Shown here piece by piece: positions 26,502-35,322 of a stretch of DNA of 64,000 bases. A program made the translations under genes and the position numbers. Positions within the stretch are counted from its first letter, which is position 1. The number at the start of each line of letters is the position of its first letter. Source of the DNA: CAWATZ01 sp963784995 (lineage in GTDB: Bacteria; Planctomycetota; Planctomycetia; Gemmatales; Gemmataceae); assembly GCA_963784995.1 (NCBI GenBank), contig CAWATZ010000013.1, forward strand, positions 1-64,000. Reading direction: 5' to 3'. Below the pieces are notes generated by a model. It was not told the DNA's origin. It saw nothing but the letters and a program-made list of their open reading frames with translations, and searched no databases.

Positions 26502-27440
26502 TCAGAGCCCAACGCCGCCGTTGAAGCCGCCGCCGAAACCGCCGCCCCCCACCAACCCCTTCCCACCAAAGCCGCCAAGACCAGCCGGGAAAGAGCCGCC
26601 GAAGCCACCGGGGAGGCCGCCCACCCCGAAGCCGCCCCCGAAACCAGCCGGGAAGGCACCACCGAAGCCGCCGCCAAAACCGCCTGGGAACCCACCAAAG
26701 CCACCCGGGAAGTTCGCGCCGCCAATCCCAACGGGGAAGCCGCCTCCGAACCCACCCAGGAAGTTCACGCCACCGCCACCGTAGAAGGCATTCCCAAACC
26801 CACCCGGGAAGCCGAACGGATTCCCGAATGCGCCCTGGAAATTACCTCCGAAGACGCTCGGAAAACCATTGCCATAGGGGAATGGGCCGGGGAAGAAGCA
26901 GGCATTCGGCATGCCGTTCTGAAAACCACCGCCCATGCTGCTGGGGAAGCTGACACCGTTCCCGAAACCACTCTGCAAACCACTTCCGATGCCGCCTTGA
27001 AAGCCCCCGCGGAAGCCGCCGAACTGCCCACTGCCGCCTTGAAAACCGCTCCTCCCCTGGATTCCACCAAAGCCCGGGGAACCCATCATGCCGACAAAAG
27101 TCGGCGGAAGACAAATCATCGGGGAGGTGCTCGGACCCTGACGGTTCAGGACCACCACAACAGTCTGGTCAACCGGGACACCAAAGTTCGGGAAACTGCC
27201 CGGACCCGGAATGCTCCCGGGACCCTGTGCCACGCCAGGGGCCTGGACCCCGCCAGGAGCCGGGACACCACCCGGAACAACGCCGACTCCTCCCACCCCG
27301 TTATTTCCCGGGCGGACGGGCAGCATCTGCCCGGGACGGAACCGCTGGGCCCGGGAGTTGCCCGGCAACGTCAGAACAACAACGCCCACCAGCAACGCCG
27401 TGACGTAACCGACCTGCACCAGCCGTATCAGTGAGAACAT
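26502..27440 (-). CDS. Exported Gly/Phe-rich low-complexity protein
   Basis: Protein of 312 residues from ATG 27440, chosen over a GTG two codons upstream because it follows CAAGGAGTGCCC. A signal peptide spans about residues 1-31, then a Pro/Gly/Val-rich stretch and over 150 residues of GGFGGGF-type repeats. The Cys residues are few. No enzymatic domain; a structural or surface role is likely. Related in style to the GGFPGG protein at 18457. Confidence 0.75.
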   Translation of the reverse strand: MFSLIRLVQVGYVTALLVGVVVLTLPGNSRAQRFRPGQMLPVRPGNNGVGGVGVVPGGVPAPGGVQAPGVAQGPGSIPGPGSFPNFGVPVDQTVVVVLNRQGPSTSPMICLPPTFVGMMGSPGFGGIQGRSGFQGGSGQFGGFRGGFQGGIGSGLQSGFGNGVSFPSSMGGGFQNGMPNACFFPGPFPYGNGFPSVFGGNFQGAFGNPFGFPGGFGNAFYGGGGVNFLGGFGGGFPVGIGGANFPGGFGGFPGGFGGGFGGAFPAGFGGGFGVGGLPGGFGGSFPAGLGGFGGKGLVGGGGFGGGFNGGVGL

Positions 27441-27641
27441 GGGCACTCCTTGTCAGGGTGTCTGGGTTCTGCTTCCAGAAGGAGTTACGTGGAGAGAACG
27501 TGGGAACAAGCAACCCTTGCGCACCGCGGCCCGAGACTTCGCCAGGGCTTGCTGGTCCCCGGCCCTTGCCAACAACCCGAGCGTCCGAGAAGATAAGCCC
27601 GGTGACCCCGTGGCAACTTCAACGAAAGGAGTGAACCAGCC

Positions 27642-27740
27642 ATGTCGAAAATGGACCGGAAGACCCAGAGGAAACGGCGGCGCATCCGGAACAAGTGGCT
27701 GCGCCATCTGAAACGCTCCAAGAAGGAATGGAAGCTGTGA
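27642..27740 (+). CDS. Very small basic protein
   Basis: Complete 32-residue frame: ATG 27642 follows CGAAAGGAGTGAACCAGC, a strong ribosome site, and the product is half Lys/Arg, beginning MSKMDRKTQRKRRRIRN. It could be a ribosome-associated or nucleic-acid-binding peptide. No family is recognised with confidence. Its strong initiation site and isolated position make it more than a chance frame. Confidence 0.5.
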   Translation: MSKMDRKTQRKRRRIRNKWLRHLKRSKKEWKL

Positions 27741-27840
27741 ATCCTCGGTCCTTGCGGCGCAGGGAAACAGCTTATCTGCTCGTCATTTTGGGGAAGAGTC
27801 GGAGGAGGCCAGGGAGGGACAGCGTGTGCTGCTGGCGTGG

Positions 27841-27912
27841 TGGCGGTGTCGCTTTTTTGTCATTCACGGGGCAAACAGGGACACGCTCCGTCGCTCCCTG
27901 GCGACACCGCCA
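27841..27912. repeat. Short inverted repeat in 27741-27988 gap
   Basis: TGGCGGTGTCGC at 27841-27852 and its exact complement GCGACACCGCCA at 27901-27912, with another GGCGGTGT nearby at 27928. It can form a 12-bp stem upstream of the M28 peptidase gene. The rest of this gap shows nothing recognisable. Confidence 0.5.
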
Positions 27913-27988
27913 GGCAAATGCGCCTTTGGCGGTGTGGCGGTCTCGACTGTCCTCGGCTTTTCCTTTGTAGGGCACACCGAGAAGCTCC

Positions 27989-30922
27989 ATGAAGGTCGTC
28001 GGCTGGCAGCGCTTGCTGGAGGGTTGGCCCTGGTTCCACGGAGCCGGCTCCTACCCCATTGCCGCTTACTCCGAGTTCCTGCCGCCGCCCCGGCTGGGCC
28101 GGCGTCCCGGCGGCGAAACCGATGCGTTCCTGTTCGAGCCGGACGATCCCTGGGGCTGGTACGTCACCGAGTACGAGGAGTTGCTGGAACTGCGGCCCGG
28201 GCTTAACCACGTGGCCTCTTCCCTGCTCAAGGCGGTCAGGAACCTGGCGGCCGGCCGACCGGCGCCCGGGCTCTCGCGGATCAAGCATCGGGGCAACCCG
28301 TGCTGGCCTGCCGACCTGGACATCGCGGCCGGCGCTCTGCCGCACGAGCGTTACGTCCTGCTGTTGCCGCTGGCCCTGTCGCGCACCCAGGACGACAAGG
28401 GCCGGGTGCGCTGGACCGTGTTCGGCTGCAGCGAGCAGGGCCCGGCTCGCGGCTTCTGGCGCGGTTTCTTCACCGGGCCGGACCAGGAATGGCCCGAAGA
28501 AAAGTCGCTGGGGTTCATCCGCCGGTTGCTCGCGGAAGTGTACGACGAAGCGCCCGAGCAGCTGGCCGACCTGCACGAGGCCGGCTTCCGCGTGCTGCCG
28601 TTAGCCCGCGGCGCAAGCAAGGAGGACGATTCGGACGATCCGGACGACCTCTGCTGGCAGGATGGGCCGTTGCCGGGCTGGACCGAGCCGTTCCTCCTGG
28701 CCCGGGGGGAAGCCGTGCGCGGCGTGCGCTGGCTGCTGACGTTCCGTCCCTTCGCCTGGCTGCCGGACGCGGTCCGCCGGGCTTACCTGGCGGGCCAGCT
28801 GCACCTGCTGCCCAGTCCGTTCAGCCTCGGTTTCTGGGCCAACCCGGGCTACCGCAAGCTCCAGGACGAGCTGCCGCTGGCCCTCCAGGTCCCGCTGCTG
28901 ATGCCCCTGGCCCGGCACGAGGCCTGGCCCGGCATGCGCATCCCGCAAGCCGGCTGGATGCACGACCGCAAATCCAATCGGCCGGACCCGGAGCATCCGC
29001 ACGAGACCATCCGCAACACCTACCGCCGCTCGCACCGCTGGGAGAAACTGCTGCGCACCCAGGATCCGCTGGCCCTGGGCGACGAGGAGTCGCGCCTGGC
29101 TCACGTCCTGTTCAGCACCGATCCGGACGAACTGGGCCTGTACGGCAAGCCGATGGCCCGCAACGCCCAGCTGTGGACCCGCGATTTCACCCTGGTGCTC
29201 GACGGTCCCCGGGCCGGCATGGAGGACCTGGAGCGGGCCGTCCGCATTCTCAACGAGACCCGCCACCTCGGCTATCGGTTCCAGTTCCCCGCCATGCGCG
29301 TCGGCCGGCACGAGGTCTACTGGCACCGGCCGCTGATCGCCTACCTCGACACCAGGGCCAGGCCCTGCTTGATCGACCAGGACACCCCGACCGGCTACCT
29401 CACCGCCTACGCCGACAAGGCGAAACCCGACCTCCGCCAGCCGATCGAACTCTGGCCCCGGCTGCGCCAGCGCGAGCCACACCTGGCCGCCATTGAGCTG
29501 TTTGTGAGCGAGCGCCACAATCACCCTTACCAGACGATCTGCAACGTCCGCAAACTGCTGGAAAGCCGCGAACTGCTGGACTTTCCCATGCCGCACTCGT
29601 TCGCCCGGCAACTGCTGGCCATCAGCAAGCGCGATCGACTCGACCGCTGGCTGGAACAATTACCCGACCATGCCACGGACCAGAGCCGGGCGGAAGCCCT
29701 CGTCAAGGACCTGAACTCCGGTCTGGGGACCAGGGGCAAGATGGTTCCTGGCACGTCCTTGACCTACCGCCGTACGGCCCGACGGACCTTCGAGGTCAAC
29801 TACTGGAAAACCATCGCGTTTCTGGCCGAGGGCCGTTACCTGACCAAGAACAACGCCGACTGTGTCCTGGACCCGATCACCCAGAAGCACCTGGCCCATC
29901 ACCAGCGCGACCTGGACCCCCTGGGCGACTACCTGCTGAAGCATTACACTCAGGTCGTCAAGCGCGCCGGGATGGCCGGCAAGGTGCTGGTGGGCGAGCT
30001 GCCCTTTCGCTGGGAGACGGAGTTCCCCTACGTCTGGATGGGCGGCTGGCGCGACAACCAGAAGGGCGTCCGGCACGAACGCGACCTCATCGTCGTCATC
30101 CCGGGCAAGGACCACGGCCGGGCGGTGCTGCTGTGCGACCACTACGATACCGCCTACATGCTGGACCGTTACGACCAGCACTACGGCGGCTGCGGCGCTC
30201 GCCTGGCGGCCCATGGGGCCGACGACAACCACTCGGCCACCGCGGCCCTGATGCTGGCCGCCCCCGTGTTCATGGAACTGAGCCGGGCCGGCAAACTGGA
30301 ATGCGACGTCTGGCTGGTGCATCTGACCGGCGAGGAGTTTCCCGCCGACTGCCTGGGGGCCCGGCAATTGAGCCGCCAACTGGTCGAGGGGAGCCTGCAA
30401 ATCCAGTTGCTGGATGGTTCCCGCCACGACCTGTCGCGAACCCGCGTCCAGGGCGTCTTCGTCTGCGACATGATCGCCCACAACAACGATCACGACCGCG
30501 ACCTCTTCCAGATCTCCCCGGGCAAGGGTGCCGGCTCGATGTCCCTGGCCTACCAGGCCCACCTGGCCAACGAGTCCTGGAACGTGAATGTGTCGTTCTG
30601 GAACCGGCGCGAGGGACGCAAGAAGGCCCGCCGGCCGCGGCGGCAGCCGCACGGCGGCAGCGTCCCCAACCTGTTCCCGCACCTGGCCCTCCAGGGGGAG
30701 GTCCGGCCGCATTACGACCCGCGCAGCACGCTGTACAACACCGACGGCCAGATCTTTTCCGACGCGGGCATTCCGGTGGTGCTGTTCATGGAGCACTACG
30801 ACATCAATCGCTCCGGCTACCACGACTCGAAAGATACGATGGCCAACGTCGATCTGGATTATGGCGCGGCACTGGCCGCCATCGCCATTGAGACGGTGGC
30901 CCGGGTCGCTTCCCTGCGTTAA
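27989..30922 (+). CDS. Large M28-type zinc peptidase with long unknown N-terminal region
   Basis: Protein of 977 residues. The C-terminal third (about 690-970) is an M28 aminopeptidase-type domain with a full ligand set: H718 in CDHYDTAYM, D745 in GADDNHSA, E782/E783 in TGEEFPAD, D827 in CDMIAHNND and H945 in SGYHDSKDT. No signal peptide is seen, so it is likely cytoplasmic. The first ~560 residues match nothing I recognise, with segments such as GLNHVASSLLKAVRNLAAGR; about 600-690 look like the extra domain that precedes some M28 cores. The unusual length and fused N-terminus set it apart from typical 300-550-residue members. The ATG at 27989 is chosen by frame; its ribosome site (GAGAAG) is weak. 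Confidence 0.85.
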   Translation: MKVVGWQRLLEGWPWFHGAGSYPIAAYSEFLPPPRLGRRPGGETDAFLFEPDDPWGWYVTEYEELLELRPGLNHVASSLLKAVRNLAAGRPAPGLSRIKHRGNPCWPADLDIAAGALPHERYVLLLPLALSRTQDDKGRVRWTVFGCSEQGPARGFWRGFFTGPDQEWPEEKSLGFIRRLLAEVYDEAPEQLADLHEAGFRVLPLARGASKEDDSDDPDDLCWQDGPLPGWTEPFLLARGEAVRGVRWLLTFRPFAWLPDAVRRAYLAGQLHLLPSPFSLGFWANPGYRKLQDELPLALQVPLLMPLARHEAWPGMRIPQAGWMHDRKSNRPDPEHPHETIRNTYRRSHRWEKLLRTQDPLALGDEESRLAHVLFSTDPDELGLYGKPMARNAQLWTRDFTLVLDGPRAGMEDLERAVRILNETRHLGYRFQFPAMRVGRHEVYWHRPLIAYLDTRARPCLIDQDTPTGYLTAYADKAKPDLRQPIELWPRLRQREPHLAAIELFVSERHNHPYQTICNVRKLLESRELLDFPMPHSFARQLLAISKRDRLDRWLEQLPDHATDQSRAEALVKDLNSGLGTRGKMVPGTSLTYRRTARRTFEVNYWKTIAFLAEGRYLTKNNADCVLDPITQKHLAHHQRDLDPLGDYLLKHYTQVVKRAGMAGKVLVGELPFRWETEFPYVWMGGWRDNQKGVRHERDLIVVIPGKDHGRAVLLCDHYDTAYMLDRYDQHYGGCGARLAAHGADDNHSATAALMLAAPVFMELSRAGKLECDVWLVHLTGEEFPADCLGARQLSRQLVEGSLQIQLLDGSRHDLSRTRVQGVFVCDMIAHNNDHDRDLFQISPGKGAGSMSLAYQAHLANESWNVNVSFWNRREGRKKARRPRRQPHGGSVPNLFPHLALQGEVRPHYDPRSTLYNTDGQIFSDAGIPVVLFMEHYDINRSGYHDSKDTMANVDLDYGAALAAIAIETVARVASLR

Positions 30923-30988
30923 GAGTTACCGGGCAATACACAGGATACAAGCCCGAATCGCTGCGATCGGTTCTGGGAAGCGGGCACG

Positions 30989-32263
30989 TTAAATGAACGT
31001 ACGGCCGTGGAATTGCTCTTGCACTTTCTGTTTCACGGCATCGCTGATCTGGCCTTTCTTGAAGTGGCCGGAAACGACCAGTCTCACAAGCCCTCCTGTG
31101 ATAGGTGAATTGAGCAACGCTTGCACTCCAACGTCCCCGATCTCGCATCCAGTCAACTCGAGGTGCTTCAGGTTCTGCAAGGAAGGCGATTCTGCCAGGG
31201 CCTGCGCTCCCTTGTCGCCAAGGGGATTGTCCGACAAGTTCAGGACGCGCAGGTTGCCCAGATAGGGAGAATGAGCCAGATGTTTCACGGCAAGAGGGCC
31301 CAGCCGATTCCTCCCAAGGTCCAATCGCCGGAGTCCGGAGAAAGCGGGACACTGAGCCAGCGCCTGAACCCCGGGCACTCCTGGATACGTCCTGGTCAGA
31401 TTCAAGGACTCCAGACTCCCGGCAATCAGGGACTCTGCCAGGGTCCTGGTCCCTACCGGACCCAGTTCATTCAGCAGCAGGTCAATCTCCACGAGCCCGC
31501 GGAGCAGAGGAGTTCCGAAAAGATCGGGACGAGTACAAAAACAGCGACTGGTTTCACTGAGGATCAGATTGCGGAGCCGGCCTGGGCCGCCAGCTCCCTG
31601 AATCGCATTGGCGAGGTTAGGCCAACCGAGGGAATTGCTCCGCAATCCCAGCCGGGTGAGCTGGTTGATCAGCGGCGGACGGAACAGAGCAGCAAGTGCG
31701 TCCGGAGCAAGGCCGGCAAACTCGAATTGCAAGGTGGCCAGGTTTGCGGCGTAGGGAGAGTCCTGAAGCTGCTGGACTTCAGCAGCCGGGAGGCGGGACA
31801 GGCAAAAGGTTAGTTCACGCAGCCGGCTGAGATAAGGACTGTCGCACAGCGCGGCGATGTTCGGAGGCGGCTGACGGTACGCGGAATGCACCTTGAGCGA
31901 CTGGATTGGCGCCAGCTCAAACAGGGCTGGAGCGCGGGCCACAAACGTTTCCACCTGATCGACTTCAATGCGGGCTGGCAACCCGCGCTCGAAGGAACGA
32001 GAGTCCCATCGAATCCCAGGAGGGAGGGGAGGACGTTCCTTCTCAAAACTATGGCCGAAAATCATCTCCCAGTCTTGAAATCGGCACTGGAGCCAGAACG
32101 GATCGTACTCGGGAACTCGGGCTAACTTCACCTGGGTCCGGATGAACTGAGCGTACCTGGCTTCTCCCTGATCTTCCAGGAAGTCGGCGAAAATGAGCCG
32201 GCTGTCATCATCGTCAGGGTTCGCAAGGATCGTCTGCAGTAAACCTGCACGGGTCGATGTCAT
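30989..32263 (-). CDS. TIGR02996 domain protein with leucine-rich repeats
   Basis: Protein of 424 residues from ATG 32263. The first 45 residues are the Gemmata repeat-companion domain (AGLLQTILANPDDDDSRLIF then ADFLEDQGEARYAQFIRTQ). From about residue 170 onward RNI-type leucine-rich repeats follow, for example LRVLNLSDNPLGDKGAQALA and LKHLELTGCEIGDVGVQALL. Presumably a protein-interaction protein in the cytoplasm. Upstream codons to 32365 are in frame but lack the family start. Confidence 0.9.
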   Translation of the reverse strand: MTSTRAGLLQTILANPDDDDSRLIFADFLEDQGEARYAQFIRTQVKLARVPEYDPFWLQCRFQDWEMIFGHSFEKERPPLPPGIRWDSRSFERGLPARIEVDQVETFVARAPALFELAPIQSLKVHSAYRQPPPNIAALCDSPYLSRLRELTFCLSRLPAAEVQQLQDSPYAANLATLQFEFAGLAPDALAALFRPPLINQLTRLGLRSNSLGWPNLANAIQGAGGPGRLRNLILSETSRCFCTRPDLFGTPLLRGLVEIDLLLNELGPVGTRTLAESLIAGSLESLNLTRTYPGVPGVQALAQCPAFSGLRRLDLGRNRLGPLAVKHLAHSPYLGNLRVLNLSDNPLGDKGAQALAESPSLQNLKHLELTGCEIGDVGVQALLNSPITGGLVRLVVSGHFKKGQISDAVKQKVQEQFHGRTFI

Positions 32264-32358
32264 GGACTCGTCTCTGTGGTTGAGGAGTCTCCTTCTTGTT
32301 TGCCGCGACTCGGAATCGACCAGCGTCGCGTGGGGACTCTTCTCTTCTGCTCTCCAGA

Positions 32359-32526
32359 TTACCAATCCATCAAGAAGATGCCCAGCACCACGGTCACGTT
32401 GTCGTAAAGGACTCCCGACGCCCAGCTCTCGATCGGGCCGCTGAAACTCAACGCTGCGGACGCCTCACACTCCACGAAGGCGTTCGGCCCGGCCGCCAGG
32501 TAGCCGACGGCGAAATCGTGCCGGGA
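32359..32526 (-). pseudogene. C-terminal coding remnant of an exported protein
   Basis: In one minus-strand frame the stretch reads HDFAVGYLAAGPNAFVECEA, then SAALSFSGPIESWASGVLYD and NVTVVLGIFLMDW before a stop at 32359. This looks like natural protein, perhaps the end of a beta-helix or glycoside-hydrolase-like surface protein, but no start or upstream body exists; a stop codon lies just upstream near 32527. It fills the gap between the LRR gene and ribokinase. Confidence 0.45.
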
Positions 32527-32577
32527 TCAGGGAGCGCCCCGCCGGGGTTGAGGCTTCCGGTGTTGTCTTGCTTCGTC

Positions 32578-33516
32578 TCATTCGCGGTTTCCTTTTTCCT
32601 GAAACGCACGTACCTCCGCTGCCGTGGGCATGGAGGGCTGTGCCCCGAGGCGGGTCACGGACAGAGCGGCGGCAAGGCTGGCGAACTCCACGGCCTCTCC
32701 CAGAGACTGGCCGCGAGCCAGGGCGCAGGCCAGTCCGCCGCTGAAGCAGTCGCCTGCGGCCGTGGTGTCCACCACCGCCACGGCCCGGCCGGGGACGAAC
32801 CCTTCCTCCCCCGAACTGAGCCAGAATGCTCCCCGGGCCCCCAGAGTGATGATCGCGTGCCGGGCCCCCGCCTGGAGGAGTTTCTCCGCCGCTTGGCGGG
32901 CCGAGACCTCATCCCGCACCGCAATGCCGGTCAACTGCTCCGCTTCCGTCTCGTTGGGCTTGACGCAGGCGACGTGCCGCAGCAGCGACTCGCCCAGCGG
33001 GACGGAGGGCGCCGGGGCCGGGTCGAGGATCACGGCCACACCAGCGTCCGCCGCGAGCCGGGCCACGTGACGTACCGTGTCCAGAGGGATTTCGAGCTGC
33101 ACCAGGACGACGTCCGCACCACGAATGGACTCGGCGGCACGCTCAACGTCCTCTGGGCTCAGAGCGTGATTGGCCCCCGAAGCCACGGAGATCAGGTTTG
33201 CGCCGCGCTCGTCCACCAGGATCAGGGCCACGCCGGTCGGCTGGTGCGGATCGCGCAGGATGCAGTCGGTGACGATGCCCTCCTTGCGATAACCCGCGAT
33301 CGCTTGCTCGCCGAACAGGTCCGCACCAACGCGACCCACCAGGGTCACCTCGGCACCCAGCCGGGCAGCGGCCACCGCCTGGTTGGCCCCCTTGCCGCCG
33401 GCGGCCATCAGGAATCGGCCGCCTGTCACCGTCTCCCCAACTGTTGGGAGCCGCTGGCTCTTGACCACCATGTCCACGTTGATGCTGCCCACAACCACGA
33501 TGCGCGGCGTTTTCAT
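32578..33516 (-). CDS. rbsK: Ribokinase
   Basis: PfkB-family sugar kinase of 312 residues that phosphorylates ribose at O5 using ATP in the cytoplasm. The N-terminus (IVVVGSINVDMVV), the GGKGANQAVAAARLG substrate loop, the KPNETEAEQLTG segment and the C-terminal DTTAAGDCFSGG signature with the catalytic Asp are all intact. Ribokinase-specific features (GSINVD, GANQA) favour RbsK over other PfkB kinases. It stands alone, with no ribose transporter or RbsD alongside. Confidence 0.93.
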   Translation of the reverse strand: MKTPRIVVVGSINVDMVVKSQRLPTVGETVTGGRFLMAAGGKGANQAVAAARLGAEVTLVGRVGADLFGEQAIAGYRKEGIVTDCILRDPHQPTGVALILVDERGANLISVASGANHALSPEDVERAAESIRGADVVLVQLEIPLDTVRHVARLAADAGVAVILDPAPAPSVPLGESLLRHVACVKPNETEAEQLTGIAVRDEVSARQAAEKLLQAGARHAIITLGARGAFWLSSGEEGFVPGRAVAVVDTTAAGDCFSGGLACALARGQSLGEAVEFASLAAALSVTRLGAQPSMPTAAEVRAFQEKGNRE

Positions 33517-33579
33517 GGCGGACCTCGGTTGTCAGTTGGTCATTGCTCGCATAAAACCCCAGGACTCACGTCCTGTACA

Positions 33580-33679
33580 CCCAGGGCGATGCCCTGGGCT
33601 ATCATGTTACGCCCCTTCGGGGCGGAAGACAAAGAGCCCCGAAGGGGCGTAACATGATAGCCCAGGGCATCGCCCTGGG
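33580..33679. repeat. Palindromic intergenic repeat, family A copy 2
   Basis: Arms 33580-33624 and about 33635-33679 are inverted copies starting CCCAGGGCGATGCCCTGGGC, with CCCCTTCGGGGCG near the loop. It lies between divergent rbsK and cobU genes, so it cannot be a shared terminator. Confidence 0.9.
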
Positions 33680-33709
33680 TGTCCGGGGGGGTTCGTCTAG
33701 GGGACACCA

Positions 33710-34267
33710 ATGGGGGGCCAGATCATCCTCGTCGGTGGTGGGACTCGTTCCGGCAAGAGTGATTTTGCCCTGACCGTGGCCCGGCGTCTGGGCAATCGTC
33801 GCCTCTTCATTGCCACCGCACAGCCGGGCGATGACGAGATGGCCGAGCGTATCCGCCGCCACCGCGACACGCGGGGAGCCGACTTTCACACCGTGGAAGA
33901 GCCGCTGGCGGTCGCCGCGATCTTCCAGGGTGCGGCGGACGGTGACGTGGTGGTCCTGGATTGCCTGACGCTCTGGCTGGCGAACCTGCTCCTGCAAGGG
34001 CACAATGCCGCGGCCGTGGCGCGTCACGTCGAGGAACTGGCCGGCGTCCTGGAATCCCGGCGGGTTCACAGCGTGCTCGTGACCAGCGAGGTCGGACTGG
34101 GACTGGTTCCGGAGACTCCGCTGGGTCGCACGTTCCGTGACGTGGCGGGACTGGCCCATCAGCGGTTGGCGGCCCTGGCGGATGAGGTCTACTTCGGCGT
34201 CCTCGGCGTCTTGCTTCGGTTGAAGCCGGCGCCGGTCATCCCGGTTAGTGGAGGCATCGGCCTGTGA
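33710..34267 (+). CDS. cobU: Adenosylcobinamide kinase / adenosylcobinamide-phosphate guanylyltransferase
   Basis: Bifunctional CobU of 185 residues: it phosphorylates adenosylcobinamide and then forms adenosyl-GDP-cobinamide in the nucleotide-loop assembly of cobalamin. The P-loop GGTRSGKS (about residues 10-17), the RIRRHRDTR segment holding the guanylylated His, and the VVLDCLTLW Walker-B-like strand are present. It is the first gene of a cobU-cobT-cobD run; its stop overlaps the GTG start of cobT (GTGA at 34264-34267). Confidence 0.95.
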   Translation: MGGQIILVGGGTRSGKSDFALTVARRLGNRRLFIATAQPGDDEMAERIRRHRDTRGADFHTVEEPLAVAAIFQGAADGDVVVLDCLTLWLANLLLQGHNAAAVARHVEELAGVLESRRVHSVLVTSEVGLGLVPETPLGRTFRDVAGLAHQRLAALADEVYFGVLGVLLRLKPAPVIPVSGGIGL

Positions 34268-35322
34268 CGTTGCTGGAGGAAACCTGTGCCTCGATCAGAC
34301 CCGTCAGCGGCGGTGAGGGGCAACGCGCGCAGGTCTTGCTGGACGGCAAGACCAAGCCGCGCGGCAGCCTGGGCCGGCTGGAGGAACTGGCGGTCCGGCT
34401 GGCATCCATCCGCGGGACGCCAGCCCCCGCCCTGCTGGACAAAGCGATGATCGTGATGGCCGGCGATCATGGAGTCGCGGCCGAGAACGTCAGCGCCTAC
34501 CCGCAGGAAGTGACCGGGCAGATGCTGCGGAACTTCGCCCGGGGCGGTGCAGCAATCAACGTCCTGGCGCGGATGCAGCAGGTCCGGCTGGTTGTAGTTG
34601 ACATGGGCACAACGGTGCCGGTTGAGGGATTGGCCGAAGTGCGTTCAGTCCGGCTGGGGCCGGGAACGGCCAACTTTACTCGCGGCCCGGCCATGAGCCG
34701 GGAAGTGGCCGTCCGGGGCCTGGAATTTGGCATCAGACTGGCGACCGAACTCCACAAGGAGAGGGTCGGCTTGCTGGCTGTGGGGGAGATGGGGATTGCC
34801 AACACTACCGCGGCCAGCGCCCTCACGGCCTGTCTGCTCGGGCTCCCGCCGGAACAGGTGACGGGACGAGGGACCGGCATCGACGACGACCGATTGCGGC
34901 GAAAGGTGTGGGTCATTGAGCAGGCGTTTCGGGTCAACCATCCGAACCCCGGCGATCCTCTCGACGTCCTGGCGAAGGTCGGCGGCTTCGAGATCGCGGG
35001 GCTCGCCGGAGTCATCCTGGGAGCGGCCAGCCGCCAGGTTCCCGTGGTGCTCGACGGCTTCATCACTGGGTCGGCCGCGCTTGTCGCGGTGGGACTTTGC
35101 CCGGACGTCAGGAACTATCTGATCGCCGGACATCGTTCCACCGAGCCCGGTCACACCTTGATCCTCCGTCAGCTGGATTTACGGCCGCTGCTCGATCTCG
35201 GCATGCGGTTGGGCGAGGGGACTGGCGCCGTGCTGGCTCTGAACCTGGTCGAGGCCTCCCTGCGCCTGCTGAGTGAGATGGCGACGTTCGAGTCCGCGGG
35301 GGTGACGGATACGGGTGGATGA
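34264..35322 (+). CDS. cobT: Nicotinate-nucleotide--dimethylbenzimidazole phosphoribosyltransferase
   Basis: CobT of 352 residues, starting GTG. It makes alpha-ribazole phosphate from dimethylbenzimidazole and nicotinate mononucleotide. Recognised by KPRGSLGRLEELA near the start, MAGDHGVAAENVSAYPQEVT, GEMGIANTTAASAL, GRGTGIDDD and the C-terminal LSEMATFESAGV holding the catalytic base. Overlaps with the genes on both sides (GTGA upstream, ATGA downstream) show a translationally coupled operon. Confidence 0.96.
   Translation: MTLLEETCASIRPVSGGEGQRAQVLLDGKTKPRGSLGRLEELAVRLASIRGTPAPALLDKAMIVMAGDHGVAAENVSAYPQEVTGQMLRNFARGGAAINVLARMQQVRLVVVDMGTTVPVEGLAEVRSVRLGPGTANFTRGPAMSREVAVRGLEFGIRLATELHKERVGLLAVGEMGIANTTAASALTACLLGLPPEQVTGRGTGIDDDRLRRKVWVIEQAFRVNHPNPGDPLDVLAKVGGFEIAGLAGVILGAASRQVPVVLDGFITGSAALVAVGLCPDVRNYLIAGHRSTEPGHTLILRQLDLRPLLDLGMRLGEGTGAVLALNLVEASLRLLSEMATFESAGVTDTGG

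Noticed and set aside
33520..33709. Cobalamin riboswitch upstream of cobU
   Set aside because: The leader is occupied by the family A hairpin; no B12-box or riboswitch pattern was seen.
33602..34159. Minus-strand frame opposite cobU
   Set aside because: Reads through the family A palindrome and the complement of cobU; no ribosome site.
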